Assembly (NCBI RefSeq): GCF_008728835.1
Contig: NZ_CP042582.1
Span: forward strand, 4,623,501 to 4,687,500
DNA length: 64,000 bases
Direction: 5' to 3'
DNA from: Hypericibacter adhaerens
GTDB taxonomy: Bacteria; Pseudomonadota; Alphaproteobacteria; Dongiales; Dongiaceae
The notes under the pieces were generated by a model that saw nothing but the letters and a program-made list of their open reading frames with translations, searched no databases and was not told the origin of the DNA. The first letter of the stretch is position 1, and the number at the start of each line of letters is the position of its first letter. Position numbers and translations under genes: made by a program. This document shows, piece after piece, positions 1 through 8,583 of the stretch.

Positions 1-703
1 GGGGCAGCTCCTCGTCGGTCACGAACACGTTGATCTGGGAAAAATGGGCGATTCGCATCGGCGCGCTGCGGCGGAACTTCATCGCGTCCGCCACCAGGAT
101 CACCTGGCGGGCATTGCGCATGATCGCCTGCGAGACCCAGACCTCGCGATAGTCGTAATCGAGGATGGTGCCGTCCGGATCGATCGCCGAGGCGCCGATC
201 ACGGCATAGTCGACCTTGAACTGGTTGATGAAATCGACCGTCGCCTCGCCGACGATGCCGCCGTCGGAGCGCCGCACCACCCCGCCCGCGATGATCACCT
301 CGATCCTGTGGGCGGGCCGCAAGATATTGGCCACATTGATGTTGTTGGTGATGGCCACGAGCCCGACATGGTTGGTGAGGGCGTGGGCCACCTGCTCGGT
401 GGTGGTGCCGATATTGATGAAGAGCGCGCAGTTGCCGGGGATGAGGGAGGCCGCCTTGACGCCGATCCGCCGCTTGGCGTCGGGCGCCAGCACGCGGCGG
501 GAATCGTAGGAGACGTTCTCGATGCCCGAGAGCATCACCGCCCCGCCATGGACCCGCTGCAGCATCTGGCGCTGGCAGAGATCGTTGAGCTCGCGCCGGA
601 TGGTCTGGCTGGTGACGCTGAATTTCTCGGCCAGCTCGTCGACGCTGACGCGCCGCTGGGCCCGGGCCAGATTCAGGATCTCCATCTGCCGCTCGGAAAG
701 CAT
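1..703 (-). CDS. glpR: GlpR-type DeoR-family transcriptional repressor (3' end outside window)
   Basis: This is a DNA-binding repressor that in known GlpR proteins responds to glycerol 3-phosphate. The start at 703 reads MLSERQMEIL, followed by a DeoR winged-helix motif with TSQTIRRELNDL at about residues 30-41. The effector domain then shows GTTTEQVAHAL, TNNINVANIL and GGIVGEATVDFINQF, which closely follow the GlpR pattern of other proteobacteria. About 234 codons are visible and the gene runs off the left edge, so only the last few residues are missing. Tandem GTTCGTTTTT repeats lie about 90-115 bases upstream of the start and may be its own operator. The controlled glycerol genes, if present, would be to the left. 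Confidence 0.8.
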   Translation of the reverse strand, partial: MLSERQMEILNLARAQRRVSVDELAEKFSVTSQTIRRELNDLCQRQMLQRVHGGAVMLSGIENVSYDSRRVLAPDAKRRIGVKAASLIPGNCALFINIGTTTEQVAHALTNHVGLVAITNNINVANILRPAHRIEVIIAGGVVRRSDGGIVGEATVDFINQFKVDYAVIGASAIDPDGTILDYDYREVWVSQAIMRNARQVILVADAMKFRRSAPMRIAHFSQINVFVTDEELP

Positions 704-794
704 GGGGCTAGGCTCGGTCCATCGCCGGCGCCCCGCTCGCGCGGGCAGCGCCTCGGACCGGTATTCTTGCATGTTTCATTTGAAAACCAAGAAA

Positions 795-816
795 GTTCGT
801 TTTTTGTTCGTTTTTA
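795..816. promoter_or_regulatory. Tandem 11-base repeat, candidate GlpR/DeoR operator
   Basis: Two head-to-tail copies, GTTCGTTTTTT at 795-805 and GTTCGTTTTTA at 806-816, are spaced exactly one helical turn apart upstream of the GlpR-type gene. DeoR-family repressors, including GlpR, often bind TTCG-containing repeats. Autoregulation is inferred from position and motif. Confidence 0.45.
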
Positions 817-870
817 ACCCTGCCGGCAGGCCTGGTGACGCTCCTGTAACGACCTGAGGCCGCTACCTTT

Positions 871-2628
871 TCAGGCTGTAATGCGCGCCGGCCCGCTCGC
901 CGGGGCCGGGGCCTCGGCCAGATGGCCGATTCCATCCTCACTCTGCCTGATCTCGACCCGGCGGTCATGGAATCCCGCGAGGCTGCCGCGATGGGCGATG
1001 CTGACGATCGTCGTCCGCGGCAACCGCTGCTTCAGCAGCCGATAGAGGGCGGTTTCGCTGGTCTCGTCGAGCGCCGAGGCCGCCTCGTCGAGGAAGAGCC
1101 AGTCGGGCTTCTGCAGGAGCGCCCGCGCGATGGCGAGACGCTGCTGCTCGCCGGGCGAGAGGCGCTGGGCCCAGTTGGCGCTTTCCTCGAGACGGCCGGC
1201 CAGCTGGCCGAGCTGGCAGGCGCCCAGGACCTCGCGGATCTCGTCATCACTGGCCGGCACGGTCAGCCCCGGATAGGTGACGGTGTCGCGCAGCCGTCCC
1301 AGCGGCAGGTAGGGGCGCTGCGGCAGGAACAGCGATCGGGTGCCGGCCGGCACCGCCACGGCCCCGCGGCCGAAGGGCCAAAGCCCGCCCAGCACGCGGA
1401 AGAGCGTGCTCTTGCCCGAGCCGGAGGGGCCGGTGATCAGCACCGACTGGCCCGGCTCGATCGACAGGTTCGCCGCTGCGATCAAGGGCCGCTCGTCGGG
1501 CAACTGGACATCGACACCATCGACGGTGATAGCCGGCTGCGGCGAGGGGTGACGGCGGATGCCGCCCGGCTCGCCGGCGATGCGGGCCATGCTGGCCTCG
1601 AAGCCGGTCAAGCGATCGACCGTCGCTTTCCAGCTCGCCATGGTGTCGTAGTTGTTCACGAACCAGCTCATGGCCCCCTGGACGCGGCCGAAGGCCGAGG
1701 CTGTCTGCATCAGGCCGCCGAGCTGGATGGCGCCGGCGAAGAAGCGCGGGGCCGCCACCAGGATCGGGAAGATTTCCGCGACCTGGCCGAAGCCGTTCGA
1801 GAACCAGGTGTAGCGTTTCGTGAAGCGCATATATTCGCGCCAGTTGCCGATGATGGCGCCGAAGCGTCCGGCGAGGCCCTTCGCCTCGTCCGCCTCGCCG
1901 CCATAGAGCGCCACGCCCTCGGCATTCTCGCGCAGGCGCACCAGCGCGTAGCGGAAATCGGCCTCGAACCGCTGCATCTGGTTGTTGATGCGCACCAGCG
2001 GCCGCGCAACCTTGTGGGTGATCCAGGTGCCGATCGCCGAATAGACCAGGGCCACCCAGAACATGTAGCCCGGGATCTCCAGGCTATGGCTGCCCAGCGG
2101 AATCGTCAGCGCGCCGGAGAGGCCCCAGAGGATGGTGAGGAAGGAAAAGAGCGTGACCGTGTTGCTCAGGAGGTCGAGCGAGATCGCCAGCGTCTGCTGC
2201 ACGAACAGGCTGATATCCTGCGCGATGCGCTGGTCCGGATTGTCGGTGGTGCTGCCCTGGAGCTGCAGCCGATAGTAGGTCTGGCTCGCGAGCCAGCGGC
2301 CGATGAAATGCTCGGTCAGCCAGCGCCGCCAGCGGATCTCCAGCATCTGGCGCAGATAGAGGCTGTAGACGGCGATCGCGATATAGGCCGCGGCAATCCA
2401 GGCAAAGCGCAGGAGCTGATGGGCGAAGGCATCGAAGTTCTTTTCCTGAAGCGCGTTGTAGAACAGGTTGTTCCACTGGTTGAGAATGACCAGCAGATAG
2501 ACCAGGCCCAGATTCAACGCGACGATGACGGCCAGCAGGCCTCGCGCCACCCACCGCTCCTCGGAGAACCAATAAGGGCGCGTCAGGGCCCAAAGATCCC
2601 GGGCGAATCCCCGCCACTTTCCAAACAT
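871..2628 (-). CDS. SbmA/BacA-like ABC transporter, fused permease and ATPase
   Basis: This 585-residue protein fuses an N-terminal membrane domain of the ABC_membrane_2 (SbmA/BacA, YddA) type to a C-terminal ATPase. The membrane half has hydrophobic helices from about residue 25 and family phrases such as LEIRWRRWLTEHF. The ATPase has a Walker A motif GPSGSGKST near residue 400, the signature LSPGEQQR near 490 and Walker B LFLDEAASALD. Relatives move vitamin B12, peptides or long-chain acyl compounds; the substrate here is unknown. The ATG at 2628 is preferred over an in-frame ATG at 2724: a GAAAGG ribosome site precedes it and the intervening 32 residues are arginine-rich and unlike the family. 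It diverges from the serine hydrolase gene. Confidence 0.85.
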   Translation of the reverse strand: MFGKWRGFARDLWALTRPYWFSEERWVARGLLAVIVALNLGLVYLLVILNQWNNLFYNALQEKNFDAFAHQLLRFAWIAAAYIAIAVYSLYLRQMLEIRWRRWLTEHFIGRWLASQTYYRLQLQGSTTDNPDQRIAQDISLFVQQTLAISLDLLSNTVTLFSFLTILWGLSGALTIPLGSHSLEIPGYMFWVALVYSAIGTWITHKVARPLVRINNQMQRFEADFRYALVRLRENAEGVALYGGEADEAKGLAGRFGAIIGNWREYMRFTKRYTWFSNGFGQVAEIFPILVAAPRFFAGAIQLGGLMQTASAFGRVQGAMSWFVNNYDTMASWKATVDRLTGFEASMARIAGEPGGIRRHPSPQPAITVDGVDVQLPDERPLIAAANLSIEPGQSVLITGPSGSGKSTLFRVLGGLWPFGRGAVAVPAGTRSLFLPQRPYLPLGRLRDTVTYPGLTVPASDDEIREVLGACQLGQLAGRLEESANWAQRLSPGEQQRLAIARALLQKPDWLFLDEAASALDETSETALYRLLKQRLPRTTIVSIAHRGSLAGFHDRRVEIRQSEDGIGHLAEAPAPASGPARITA

Positions 2629-2738
2629 CGAAGCACGCCTTTCTCGCTTGCGGCCACATCCTCTCAGGCCCCGCGGGCCTGATATGACAGCCGCGGCGCG
2701 GCGCGCCAATCCTCGGCATTCCACGCTGGACGAAGATT

Positions 2739-2760
2739 AATCCGGTCATCCGACCGGATT
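2739..2760. promoter_or_regulatory. Perfect inverted repeat in divergent intergenic region
   Basis: AATCCGGTC (2739-2747) and GACCGGATT (2752-2760) form a perfect 9-base inverted repeat around a 4-base centre. It lies between the start of the SbmA-like transporter (2628) and that of the serine hydrolase (2843). It could be an operator for one or both genes, or an RNA hairpin in a leader. No regulator gene is adjacent. Confidence 0.35.
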
Positions 2761-2842
2761 CGGGGAGAGGACGGGGCCGGTCCGACTGGACGAGGTGCGA
2801 GACGCCTCGCTAGGCTCGAGGGCTTAGTCCCGGAGAAAGCGG

Positions 2843-3988
2843 ATGGAATTCGATCGGATCATGAACATGACGCCGGAGGAGCAGCCGGTGATCAACCGCA
2901 GCCGCGACCGGTATTTTCCGATCCGGACCATTACGCGCGGGACAGGAATCCATCCCTTGCCCCGCCATCCGCAGGCACTCGATCTGACCGTCCCGTTGCA
3001 GCGCCGGACGGTCGGGCTCGAGGAATTCATGGCGGCGGGCCGCACGGCCGGCCTTCTGATCCTCAAGGACGGCCGGATCGCGCATGAGAGCTATCGTCTC
3101 GGCACCGACGAGCAGTCACGCTGGCATTCCTATTCGGTCGGCAAATCGGTGGTCTCGACGCTGATCGGCGCCGCCATCCACCAGGGCCATATCGGCTCGG
3201 TCGAGGACCCAGTCACCGACTATCTGCCGATCCTCAGGGGCTCGGCCTACGAGGGCACCACCATCCGCCATCTTTTGCAGATGTCGTCGGGCGTGTTCTG
3301 GGAGGAAGGCTATCGCAACGGGCAATCGGTCTTCGCCCGCATGTATGACGCGATCCGGGAGGGGCGCGACGGCGGCATCCTCGAGGTGATGCGCGGCCTG
3401 CCGCGAGTGGCCGAGCCCGGCAGCAAGTTCCAGTACAAGACCGGCGAGACCCATGTGCTGGGCGAGATTCTCCATGCCGCCACGGGCCGGCGCCTCAGCG
3501 ACTATCTGTCGGAGCGAATCTGGAGCCGGTTCGGGATGGAGAGCGACGGATTCTGGTGCCTGGAATCGGCCGGCGGCCAGGAGAGCGGCGGCGGCGCCTG
3601 CAACTTCACGCTGCGCGACTATGGGCGCTTCGGGCTCTTCATCCTGGCGGACGGGATCGCCGGCGGCGAGCGGATCCTGCCCGAAGGCTGGGTCGAGGAG
3701 GCCTCACATCCGCGGCGGGATTCGCCGCAGAGCGATTACGGCCAGATCGAGAAGGGCTGGCCGCTCGGCTATGGCTACCAGTGGTGGTCGTTCCCCGCCG
3801 GCAAGCAGGCGCTCGAGAACCACGACGGCGCCTTCACCGGCATCGGCATCTTCGGCCAGTTCCTCTACATCAACCCGAAGGAACGCGTCGTCATCGTCCA
3901 TTGGGGCTGCTGGCCGGATCCTTGGATTGCGGGCCATGAACGCTCCCTCTTCGCCCTCTTCGGCAACGCGGTCGAGGCGCTGCGGTGA
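2843..3988 (+). CDS. Serine hydrolase of the beta-lactamase/penicillin-binding-protein fold
   Basis: This 381-residue member of the class C beta-lactamase-related family (pfam00144 type) carries the nucleophile motif SVGK, with Ser98 and Lys101. A Tyr follows in the segment QYKTGET near residue 200, and the third-box-like HDGAFTG is near the C-terminus. Relatives are esterases, D-amino peptidases or carboxypeptidases as often as true beta-lactamases. No signal peptide is visible, so it is probably cytoplasmic and not a resistance enzyme. The ATG at 2843 follows GGAGA by six bases. Substrate unknown. Confidence 0.8.
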   Translation: MEFDRIMNMTPEEQPVINRSRDRYFPIRTITRGTGIHPLPRHPQALDLTVPLQRRTVGLEEFMAAGRTAGLLILKDGRIAHESYRLGTDEQSRWHSYSVGKSVVSTLIGAAIHQGHIGSVEDPVTDYLPILRGSAYEGTTIRHLLQMSSGVFWEEGYRNGQSVFARMYDAIREGRDGGILEVMRGLPRVAEPGSKFQYKTGETHVLGEILHAATGRRLSDYLSERIWSRFGMESDGFWCLESAGGQESGGGACNFTLRDYGRFGLFILADGIAGGERILPEGWVEEASHPRRDSPQSDYGQIEKGWPLGYGYQWWSFPAGKQALENHDGAFTGIGIFGQFLYINPKERVVIVHWGCWPDPWIAGHERSLFALFGNAVEALR

Positions 3989-4058
3989 TCGTTCAATTTC
4001 GACGCCAGCTCGTTTTCCTCTCCGCCCGCACAAGCGAGGGGGAGGATGAATGGGGTGG

Positions 4059-4787
4059 CTACGCCGCTGCCGCCGCCAGCTTGCGCTCCTTGGCGAAGGG
4101 GCTGAGGCCCAGCCAGCGCTGCATCGAGCGCTGCAGCGCCATGTCGCCGGTCAGGATCAGGCGGCCGGCATCGACCTCGCCCGCGACCGATGCGAGCCCC
4201 ATCCAGATGGCGGTCATCGTCTTGAGATCGGAGACGACATAGAGATCGACATCGAAGCCGGGATCGACGGAGCAGAGATCGACCTTGCCCTTGTCGATGA
4301 TCAGCCACCAGAGCCGGCGCGCCGCCGGCAGCTCGGGATACTGGAGCTGGATGACGGAGCGCCGCGGCGGCAGCGGCGTGGGATCGAGATTGCGCCGCAT
4401 GTCCCACATCAGGAGCGACGGGTCGAGATTCTTGAGCGACACCTGCGCCTCGATCCAGCGCTGGCCCCACATCCCCAGGCTCCAGATCACGTCGCGCAGG
4501 TCGCGCCCCGCCGGCGTCAGATGATAGTCAGCATCCTCGCCGTCGGTGCCGCGCCGGCGCTCGACGATGCCGGCCTGCTCCAGTTCCTTGAGGCGCTTGG
4601 AAAGAAGCGCCGGCGACATGCGCGGCACGCCGCGGCGCAGCTCGTTGAAGCGCGTGCTGCCCGCCATGAACTCGCGCAGCAGCAAGGCCGTCCAGCGCGT
4701 GCACACGATCTCGGCGGCCATGGCGACGGGACAGAACTGCCCGTAGCTGTTGCTGCCATCCGGTTCTGCGGCTGTGGTCGACGGCAT
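4059..4787 (-). CDS. HxlR-family regulator with C-terminal SCP2-like domain
   Basis: The N-terminal 110 or so residues form an HxlR winged helix: CPVAMAAEIVCTRWTALLLRE, then RFNELRRGVPRMSPALLSKRL and YHLTPAGRDL. HxlR proteins usually end there. This one continues to 242 residues with a tail ending in GRLILTGDMALQRSMQRWLG, which resembles an SCP2-type lipid-binding fold and may be a ligand domain. The ATG at 4787 follows GGGAG by eight bases; an upstream in-frame ATG at 4880 would add an unconserved extension. It is divergent from the FAD oxidoreductase gene, which is its likely target. Confidence 0.8.
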   Translation of the reverse strand: MPSTTAAEPDGSNSYGQFCPVAMAAEIVCTRWTALLLREFMAGSTRFNELRRGVPRMSPALLSKRLKELEQAGIVERRRGTDGEDADYHLTPAGRDLRDVIWSLGMWGQRWIEAQVSLKNLDPSLLMWDMRRNLDPTPLPPRRSVIQLQYPELPAARRLWWLIIDKGKVDLCSVDPGFDVDLYVVSDLKTMTAIWMGLASVAGEVDAGRLILTGDMALQRSMQRWLGLSPFAKERKLAAAAA

Positions 4788-5135
4788 CGCGGGGGCTCCC
4801 TTCCGGTTGCGGGGCCAGGAACCTAAACCCAACCCGGTTGCCGCTCCAGTATAATTTCTGAATCGAACATGTTCCCGCATCTGAAGCCGTAAAACTCCAC
4901 AACAAATGTATATATTACAAATATATAATCAAAAGTTCGGATTCGAACTCGTCACGAATAAATCCCCATTCCCGTCGAGGCTTGCCCCGCTGGAGCCCTT
5001 GCCCCGCGGGCCTGCGCCCAGCGGTTCGACAGGACAGGGCGGTTCACTTTCTGCACTAGGCCCGCCCGCCCAGATGATGAGGATGACGCCCCTATCGATT
5101 CCCATCATCCGCTCATCGACCGAGGAAGAACGACA
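4788..5135. promoter_or_regulatory. Divergent promoter region between HxlR and FAD oxidoreductase genes
   Basis: This 348-base gap has no gene. Its centre, about 4890-4935, is far more AT-rich than the rest of the window and probably holds both promoters. Inside it TGTA (4907-4910) and TACA (4916-4919) form an inverted repeat with a 5-base spacer, a size suited to a winged-helix dimer such as HxlR. The remainder, about 4960-5120, shows no clear element. Confidence 0.45.
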
Positions 5136-6554
5136 ATGACAAGCTCGATTCACAAGACAGGAACCACCCAGCGCCCATCTCTCGACGCCGCGATCGAGGG
5201 CCTGCGCCGCGCCGTCCGCGGCGAGCTGCTGCTGGCAGGCAATCCCGCCTACGAGGAAGCGCGCAAGATCTGGAACGCGATGGTCGATCGCCATCCCGCC
5301 CTCATCCTGCGCGCGCAGGACGTCTCCGACGTGGTCCAGGCGGTGCGCTTCGCGAAGGATCACCGCCTGCCGCTCGCGGTCCGCGGCGGCGGCCACAACA
5401 TCGCCGGCAACGCCGTCTGCGAAGGCGGGCTGATGCTCGACCTCTCGCGGATGAATTCGGTCAAGGTCAACGCGACCACGCGGCGGGCGATCGTCGGACC
5501 CGGCGCCACGCTCGCCGATCTCGACCGCGAGACCCAGGCCTTCGGCCTGGTGGTGCCGACCGGCATCAACTCGACCACCGGCATCGCCGGCCTGACGCTG
5601 GGCGGCGGCTTCGGCTGGACCACGCGCAAGTTCGGCATGACGATCGACAATCTCGTCTCGGCCGATGTGGTGACGGCGAACGGCGCCCTCGTCCATGCGA
5701 GCGAGCGCGAGAATGTCGACCTGTTCTGGGCCCTGCGCGGCGGCGGCGGGAATTTCGGCGTCGTGACGGCCTTCGAGTTCGCGTTGCATCCCCTGGGCCC
5801 GCAGGTCCTCTCCGGCCTGCTGGTCCATCCGCTCGACGAGGCGCCGACGCTGCTGAAGCAGTATCGCCGGCTCGTGGCCGAGGCACCCGACGAGCTCACT
5901 TGCTGGGCCGTCATGCGCAAAGCCCCGCCCCTGCCCTTCATCCCGCAGGAATGGCATGGCCGCGAGGTGCTGATCTTCGCGCTCTGCTATGCCGGCGACA
6001 TGGCGGCGGGCGAGAAGGCGGCCGCCCCCTTCCGCGCGATGGGCAAGCCCATCGCCGATGTGGTGAGCCCGCATCCCTTCGCCGGCTGGCAGGCGGCGTT
6101 CGATCCGCTGCTGACGCCGGGAGCCCGCAACTACTGGAAGAGCCACGACTTCGTCGAGCTCGGCGACGGCGCCATCGACGCGCTCCTCGCCGCCGCCGGG
6201 CGGTTGCCGGGGCCCGAATGCGAGATCTTCATCGCCCATGTCGGCGGTGCCATGGCGCGGGTGGCGCCCGAAGCCACCGCCTATCCGCAGCGCCAGTCGC
6301 ATTTCATCATGAACGTGCATACCCGCTGGCGCGAACCGACACAGGACGAAACCTGCATCGGCTGGGCGCGCAAGCTCGCGCGCGACATGGCGCCTCACGC
6401 GGCCGGCAGCGTCTATGTCAATTTCATGCCGGATGACGAGCAGGATCGCGTCCAGCTCGCCTACGGCGCCAACTATCCGCGGCTGGCGGCGATCAAGCAC
6501 CGCTACGACCCGGACAATCTGTTCAGGCTCAACCAGAACATCCGGCCGAGCTGA
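5136..6554 (+). CDS. FAD-linked oxidoreductase of the berberine-bridge-enzyme family
   Basis: This 472-residue flavoenzyme has an N-terminal PP-loop FAD domain and a C-terminal BBE domain. His87 in RGGGHNIAG is the expected 8-alpha-histidyl FAD attachment site. The segment PTGINSTTGIAGLTLGGG lacks the cysteine used by bicovalent members, so only single covalent attachment is predicted. The C-terminus YDPDNLFRLNQNI is typical of the BBE domain. Such enzymes oxidise sugars, alcohols or aromatic amines with oxygen as acceptor; the substrate here cannot be read from sequence. The ATG follows AGGAA by eight bases. It is divergent from the HxlR regulator. Confidence 0.88.
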   Translation: MTSSIHKTGTTQRPSLDAAIEGLRRAVRGELLLAGNPAYEEARKIWNAMVDRHPALILRAQDVSDVVQAVRFAKDHRLPLAVRGGGHNIAGNAVCEGGLMLDLSRMNSVKVNATTRRAIVGPGATLADLDRETQAFGLVVPTGINSTTGIAGLTLGGGFGWTTRKFGMTIDNLVSADVVTANGALVHASERENVDLFWALRGGGGNFGVVTAFEFALHPLGPQVLSGLLVHPLDEAPTLLKQYRRLVAEAPDELTCWAVMRKAPPLPFIPQEWHGREVLIFALCYAGDMAAGEKAAAPFRAMGKPIADVVSPHPFAGWQAAFDPLLTPGARNYWKSHDFVELGDGAIDALLAAAGRLPGPECEIFIAHVGGAMARVAPEATAYPQRQSHFIMNVHTRWREPTQDETCIGWARKLARDMAPHAAGSVYVNFMPDDEQDRVQLAYGANYPRLAAIKHRYDPDNLFRLNQNIRPS

Positions 6555-6573
6555 ACGGAAACCGCCCCACGAG

Positions 6574-6605
6574 AGCGCTGCCGGTCCGCGCGAGCCGGCA
6601 GCGCT
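6574..6605 (+). terminator. Rho-independent terminator after the FAD oxidoreductase gene
   Basis: AGCGCTGCCGG (6574-6584) pairs perfectly with CCGGCAGCGCT (6595-6605) around a 10-base loop. TTTCCC follows, about 20 bases after the stop codon. Confidence 0.7.
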
Positions 6606-6700
6606 TTCCCTCCTTCCGAGGCCGCTTTCCATTCGGCCGATGTCGGGCCCGGCGGAAATGCTCTAGGCTGCGCCCTCCATCACGACATCGGAGGGGAACC

Positions 6701-7465
6701 ATGGATCTTCATCTCGCCGGCAAGAAGGCACTCGTGACCGGCGCCACCCGCGGCATCGGCAACGCGATCGCGCGGGGGCTTCTTGCCGAAGGCTGCGATG
6801 TCGCGATCTGCGCCCGCGACGCGAAGGGCGTCGAGACCGAGGTCGAGGCCTTGTCGCAGGGCGGCCGCCGTGTCTTCGGCAAGGCGGTCGATGTACGCGA
6901 CCGTGCGGCGCTGGTCGGCTGGGTCGAGGCAAGCGCCAGGGAGCTCGGCGGCATCGACATCCTGGTGGCCAATGCCAGCGGCCTCGCCAGCGGCGCCACG
7001 CCCGACGCCTTCCGCGCCGCCTTCGAGATCGACCTGATGCACACCGTCAATGCCGCCGAGGCGGCGATCCCGCATCTGAAGCGCTCGAAGGCGGGCGCCG
7101 TGGTCGCCATCGCCTCGATCTCGGGCTCGGAGGATTACGGCTATGAATCCTCGGCCTATGGCGCGCTGAAGGCGGCCCTGATGTTCTATGTGAAGTCGCT
7201 GGCGCGCCATCTGGCCCCGATGGGCATCCGCGCCAATCTCGTGAGCCCCGGCACCACCTATTTCAAGGGCGGTTTCTGGCATCAGGTCGAGCAGGAGCAG
7301 CCCGCGGTCTTTGCCGATACCATCAAGGAGAACCCGCTGGGCCGCATGGCGACGCCGGGAGAAATCGCCAACATGGCGGTGTTCGCGGCGAGCCCCGCTG
7401 CGAGCTTCGTCACCGGCGCCAATCTCGTGGTCGATGGCAGCCTGACGAAGCGGATACAGAATTGA
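6701..7465 (+). CDS. Short-chain dehydrogenase/reductase
   Basis: This 254-residue classical SDR has the nucleotide-binding motif GATRGIG at about residues 13-19, a catalytic Ser in IASISGSED, and the YxxxK pair in SSAYGALKAAL. The C-terminal NLVVDGSLTKR is the usual end of the fold. A GGAGGGG ribosome site lies just before the ATG. It stands alone between a terminator upstream and the convergent sodB gene. The substrate is unknown; SDRs of this size are generally NAD(P)H-dependent alcohol or ketone oxidoreductases. Confidence 0.85.
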   Translation: MDLHLAGKKALVTGATRGIGNAIARGLLAEGCDVAICARDAKGVETEVEALSQGGRRVFGKAVDVRDRAALVGWVEASARELGGIDILVANASGLASGATPDAFRAAFEIDLMHTVNAAEAAIPHLKRSKAGAVVAIASISGSEDYGYESSAYGALKAALMFYVKSLARHLAPMGIRANLVSPGTTYFKGGFWHQVEQEQPAVFADTIKENPLGRMATPGEIANMAVFAASPAASFVTGANLVVDGSLTKRIQN

Positions 7466-7514
7466 CGAAGAGGCAGCCCCGAGAAGGGCACTGGCCCGCC
7501 CCTTTTCGTCACCT

Positions 7515-7593
7515 CGGCGAAGGCCGGGGGCCATGAACACCCGCCCGTGCAACACTGGGTGACGCTCGTGTTCATGGGTGCCGGCCTTCGCCG
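7515..7593. repeat. Long imperfect inverted repeat (intergenic hairpin element)
   Basis: The 26-base arm at 7515-7540 matches the reverse complement of 7568-7593 at 23 of 26 positions; the three mismatches are together in the middle. The outer half reads CGGCGAAGGCCGG and its complement, a motif typical of short palindromic repeats dispersed in alphaproteobacterial intergenic DNA. No second copy was noticed in this window. Confidence 0.55.
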
Positions 7594-7612
7594 GCATGAC
7601 ACATGGCGCACC

Positions 7613-7651
7613 ACCCAGTCACCCTGGGGCATGACCTGAGGGTGACTGGGT
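7613..7651. terminator. Bidirectional hairpin between the converging SDR and sodB genes
   Basis: ACCCAGTCACCCT (7613-7625) and AGGGTGACTGGGT (7639-7651) form a perfect 13-base stem with a 13-base loop, ending 14 bases from the sodB stop codon. Position between two converging genes supports a shared terminator, although no long T-run follows. Confidence 0.5.
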
Positions 7652-7665
7652 TGTCGTGAGTCTGC

Positions 7666-8310
7666 CTACGCCGCCGAGCGGCCGTGAGACTTGGCCGGTT
7701 TCGCGCTCGGGGCCTTCTCCTCGAGGCGCGCGGCCGCGGCTTCCCAATCGACCAGATGCTCGAGGAAGGTCTTGAGGAACTTCGGCCGCTCGTTGCGATA
7801 GTCGATGTAATAGGCGTGTTCCCAGACATCGCAGACGAGGATCATGCGCTGGCCTTCATGCAGCGGATTCTCCGCATTCGCGGTCTTGGTCACCTGCAGC
7901 TTGCCGTCGGCCTCGACCAGCCAGACCCAGCCGCTGCCGAACTGGCCCACGCCCTGCTCGGTGAAGGTCTTCTTGAAGTCCTCGACGCTGCCGAGGTCGG
8001 CGATGATGCGCTTCTCGAGCGAACCCGGGATCCTGCCGCCGCCCCGGGGCTTCATCGCGGTCCAGAACTGCGAATGGTTCCAATGCTGCCCGGCATTGTT
8101 GAAGATCGCCTGGTGCTTCTTCACGCCATGGGACTTGACGATGATGTCCTCGAGCGACATCCCCTCGAACTCGGTGCCGGCAATCAGCTCGTTGAGCTTG
8201 TCGACATAGGCCTTGTGATGCTTGCCGTGATGGAACTCGAGCGTCTCCGCCGATGTATGCGGGGCCAGGGCGTCCTTCGCATAAGGCAGGTCGGGAAGTT
8301 TGAAGGCCAT
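7666..8310 (-). CDS. sodB: Superoxide dismutase, Fe/Mn family
   Basis: The enzyme dismutates superoxide to oxygen and hydrogen peroxide in the cytoplasm. The four metal ligands are visible: His27 (TLEFHHGKHH), His79 (QHWNHSQFW), Asp161 and His165 (DVWEHAYY). GQHWNHSQFWTAMKPRGGG fits the iron-type SodB subgroup better than the manganese type, but metal choice is not certain from sequence. It has 214 residues, about 20 more than usual, because of an Ala/Lys-rich tail. GGAGAGG precedes the ATG. It lies downstream of the malic enzyme gene on the same strand, with a 273-base gap that probably carries its own promoter. Confidence 0.93.
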   Translation of the reverse strand: MAFKLPDLPYAKDALAPHTSAETLEFHHGKHHKAYVDKLNELIAGTEFEGMSLEDIIVKSHGVKKHQAIFNNAGQHWNHSQFWTAMKPRGGGRIPGSLEKRIIADLGSVEDFKKTFTEQGVGQFGSGWVWLVEADGKLQVTKTANAENPLHEGQRMILVCDVWEHAYYIDYRNERPKFLKTFLEHLVDWEAAAARLEEKAPSAKPAKSHGRSAA

Positions 8311-8583
8311 TGGTCCTCTCCTCTGTGATCTGATCTGTTCGGTGATCGCGGGCTGTCCGCCGCCGACCGGCCGCGGCGGCTGCTTGAGAGATCGAGCCTC
8401 GGCCGCAGCAATGCAAGCCCCCGACCTCGGATTGATGCGACGACGCGAACCTGCTGCAGAAACAGGCAGTGGCTCAAATCGCAGGCGGATGCCGCGACGA
8501 CATGAAAACGAAGGAGAAGCGTTGCGGTTCCGTCATGGACGGCGGAATCGCCGCCATGCGTTTTGCGGAGGAGCCGTCGTGGA

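Noticed and set aside
922..2682. Long open frame on the plus strand opposite the SbmA-like gene
   Set aside because: It is antisense to a gene with clear ABC motifs, has no recognisable domain and a composition typical of GC-rich shadow frames.
2843..3988. Beta-lactamase resistance gene
   Set aside because: The SxxK fold is shared by many esterases and peptidases; there is no signal peptide and no resistance context.
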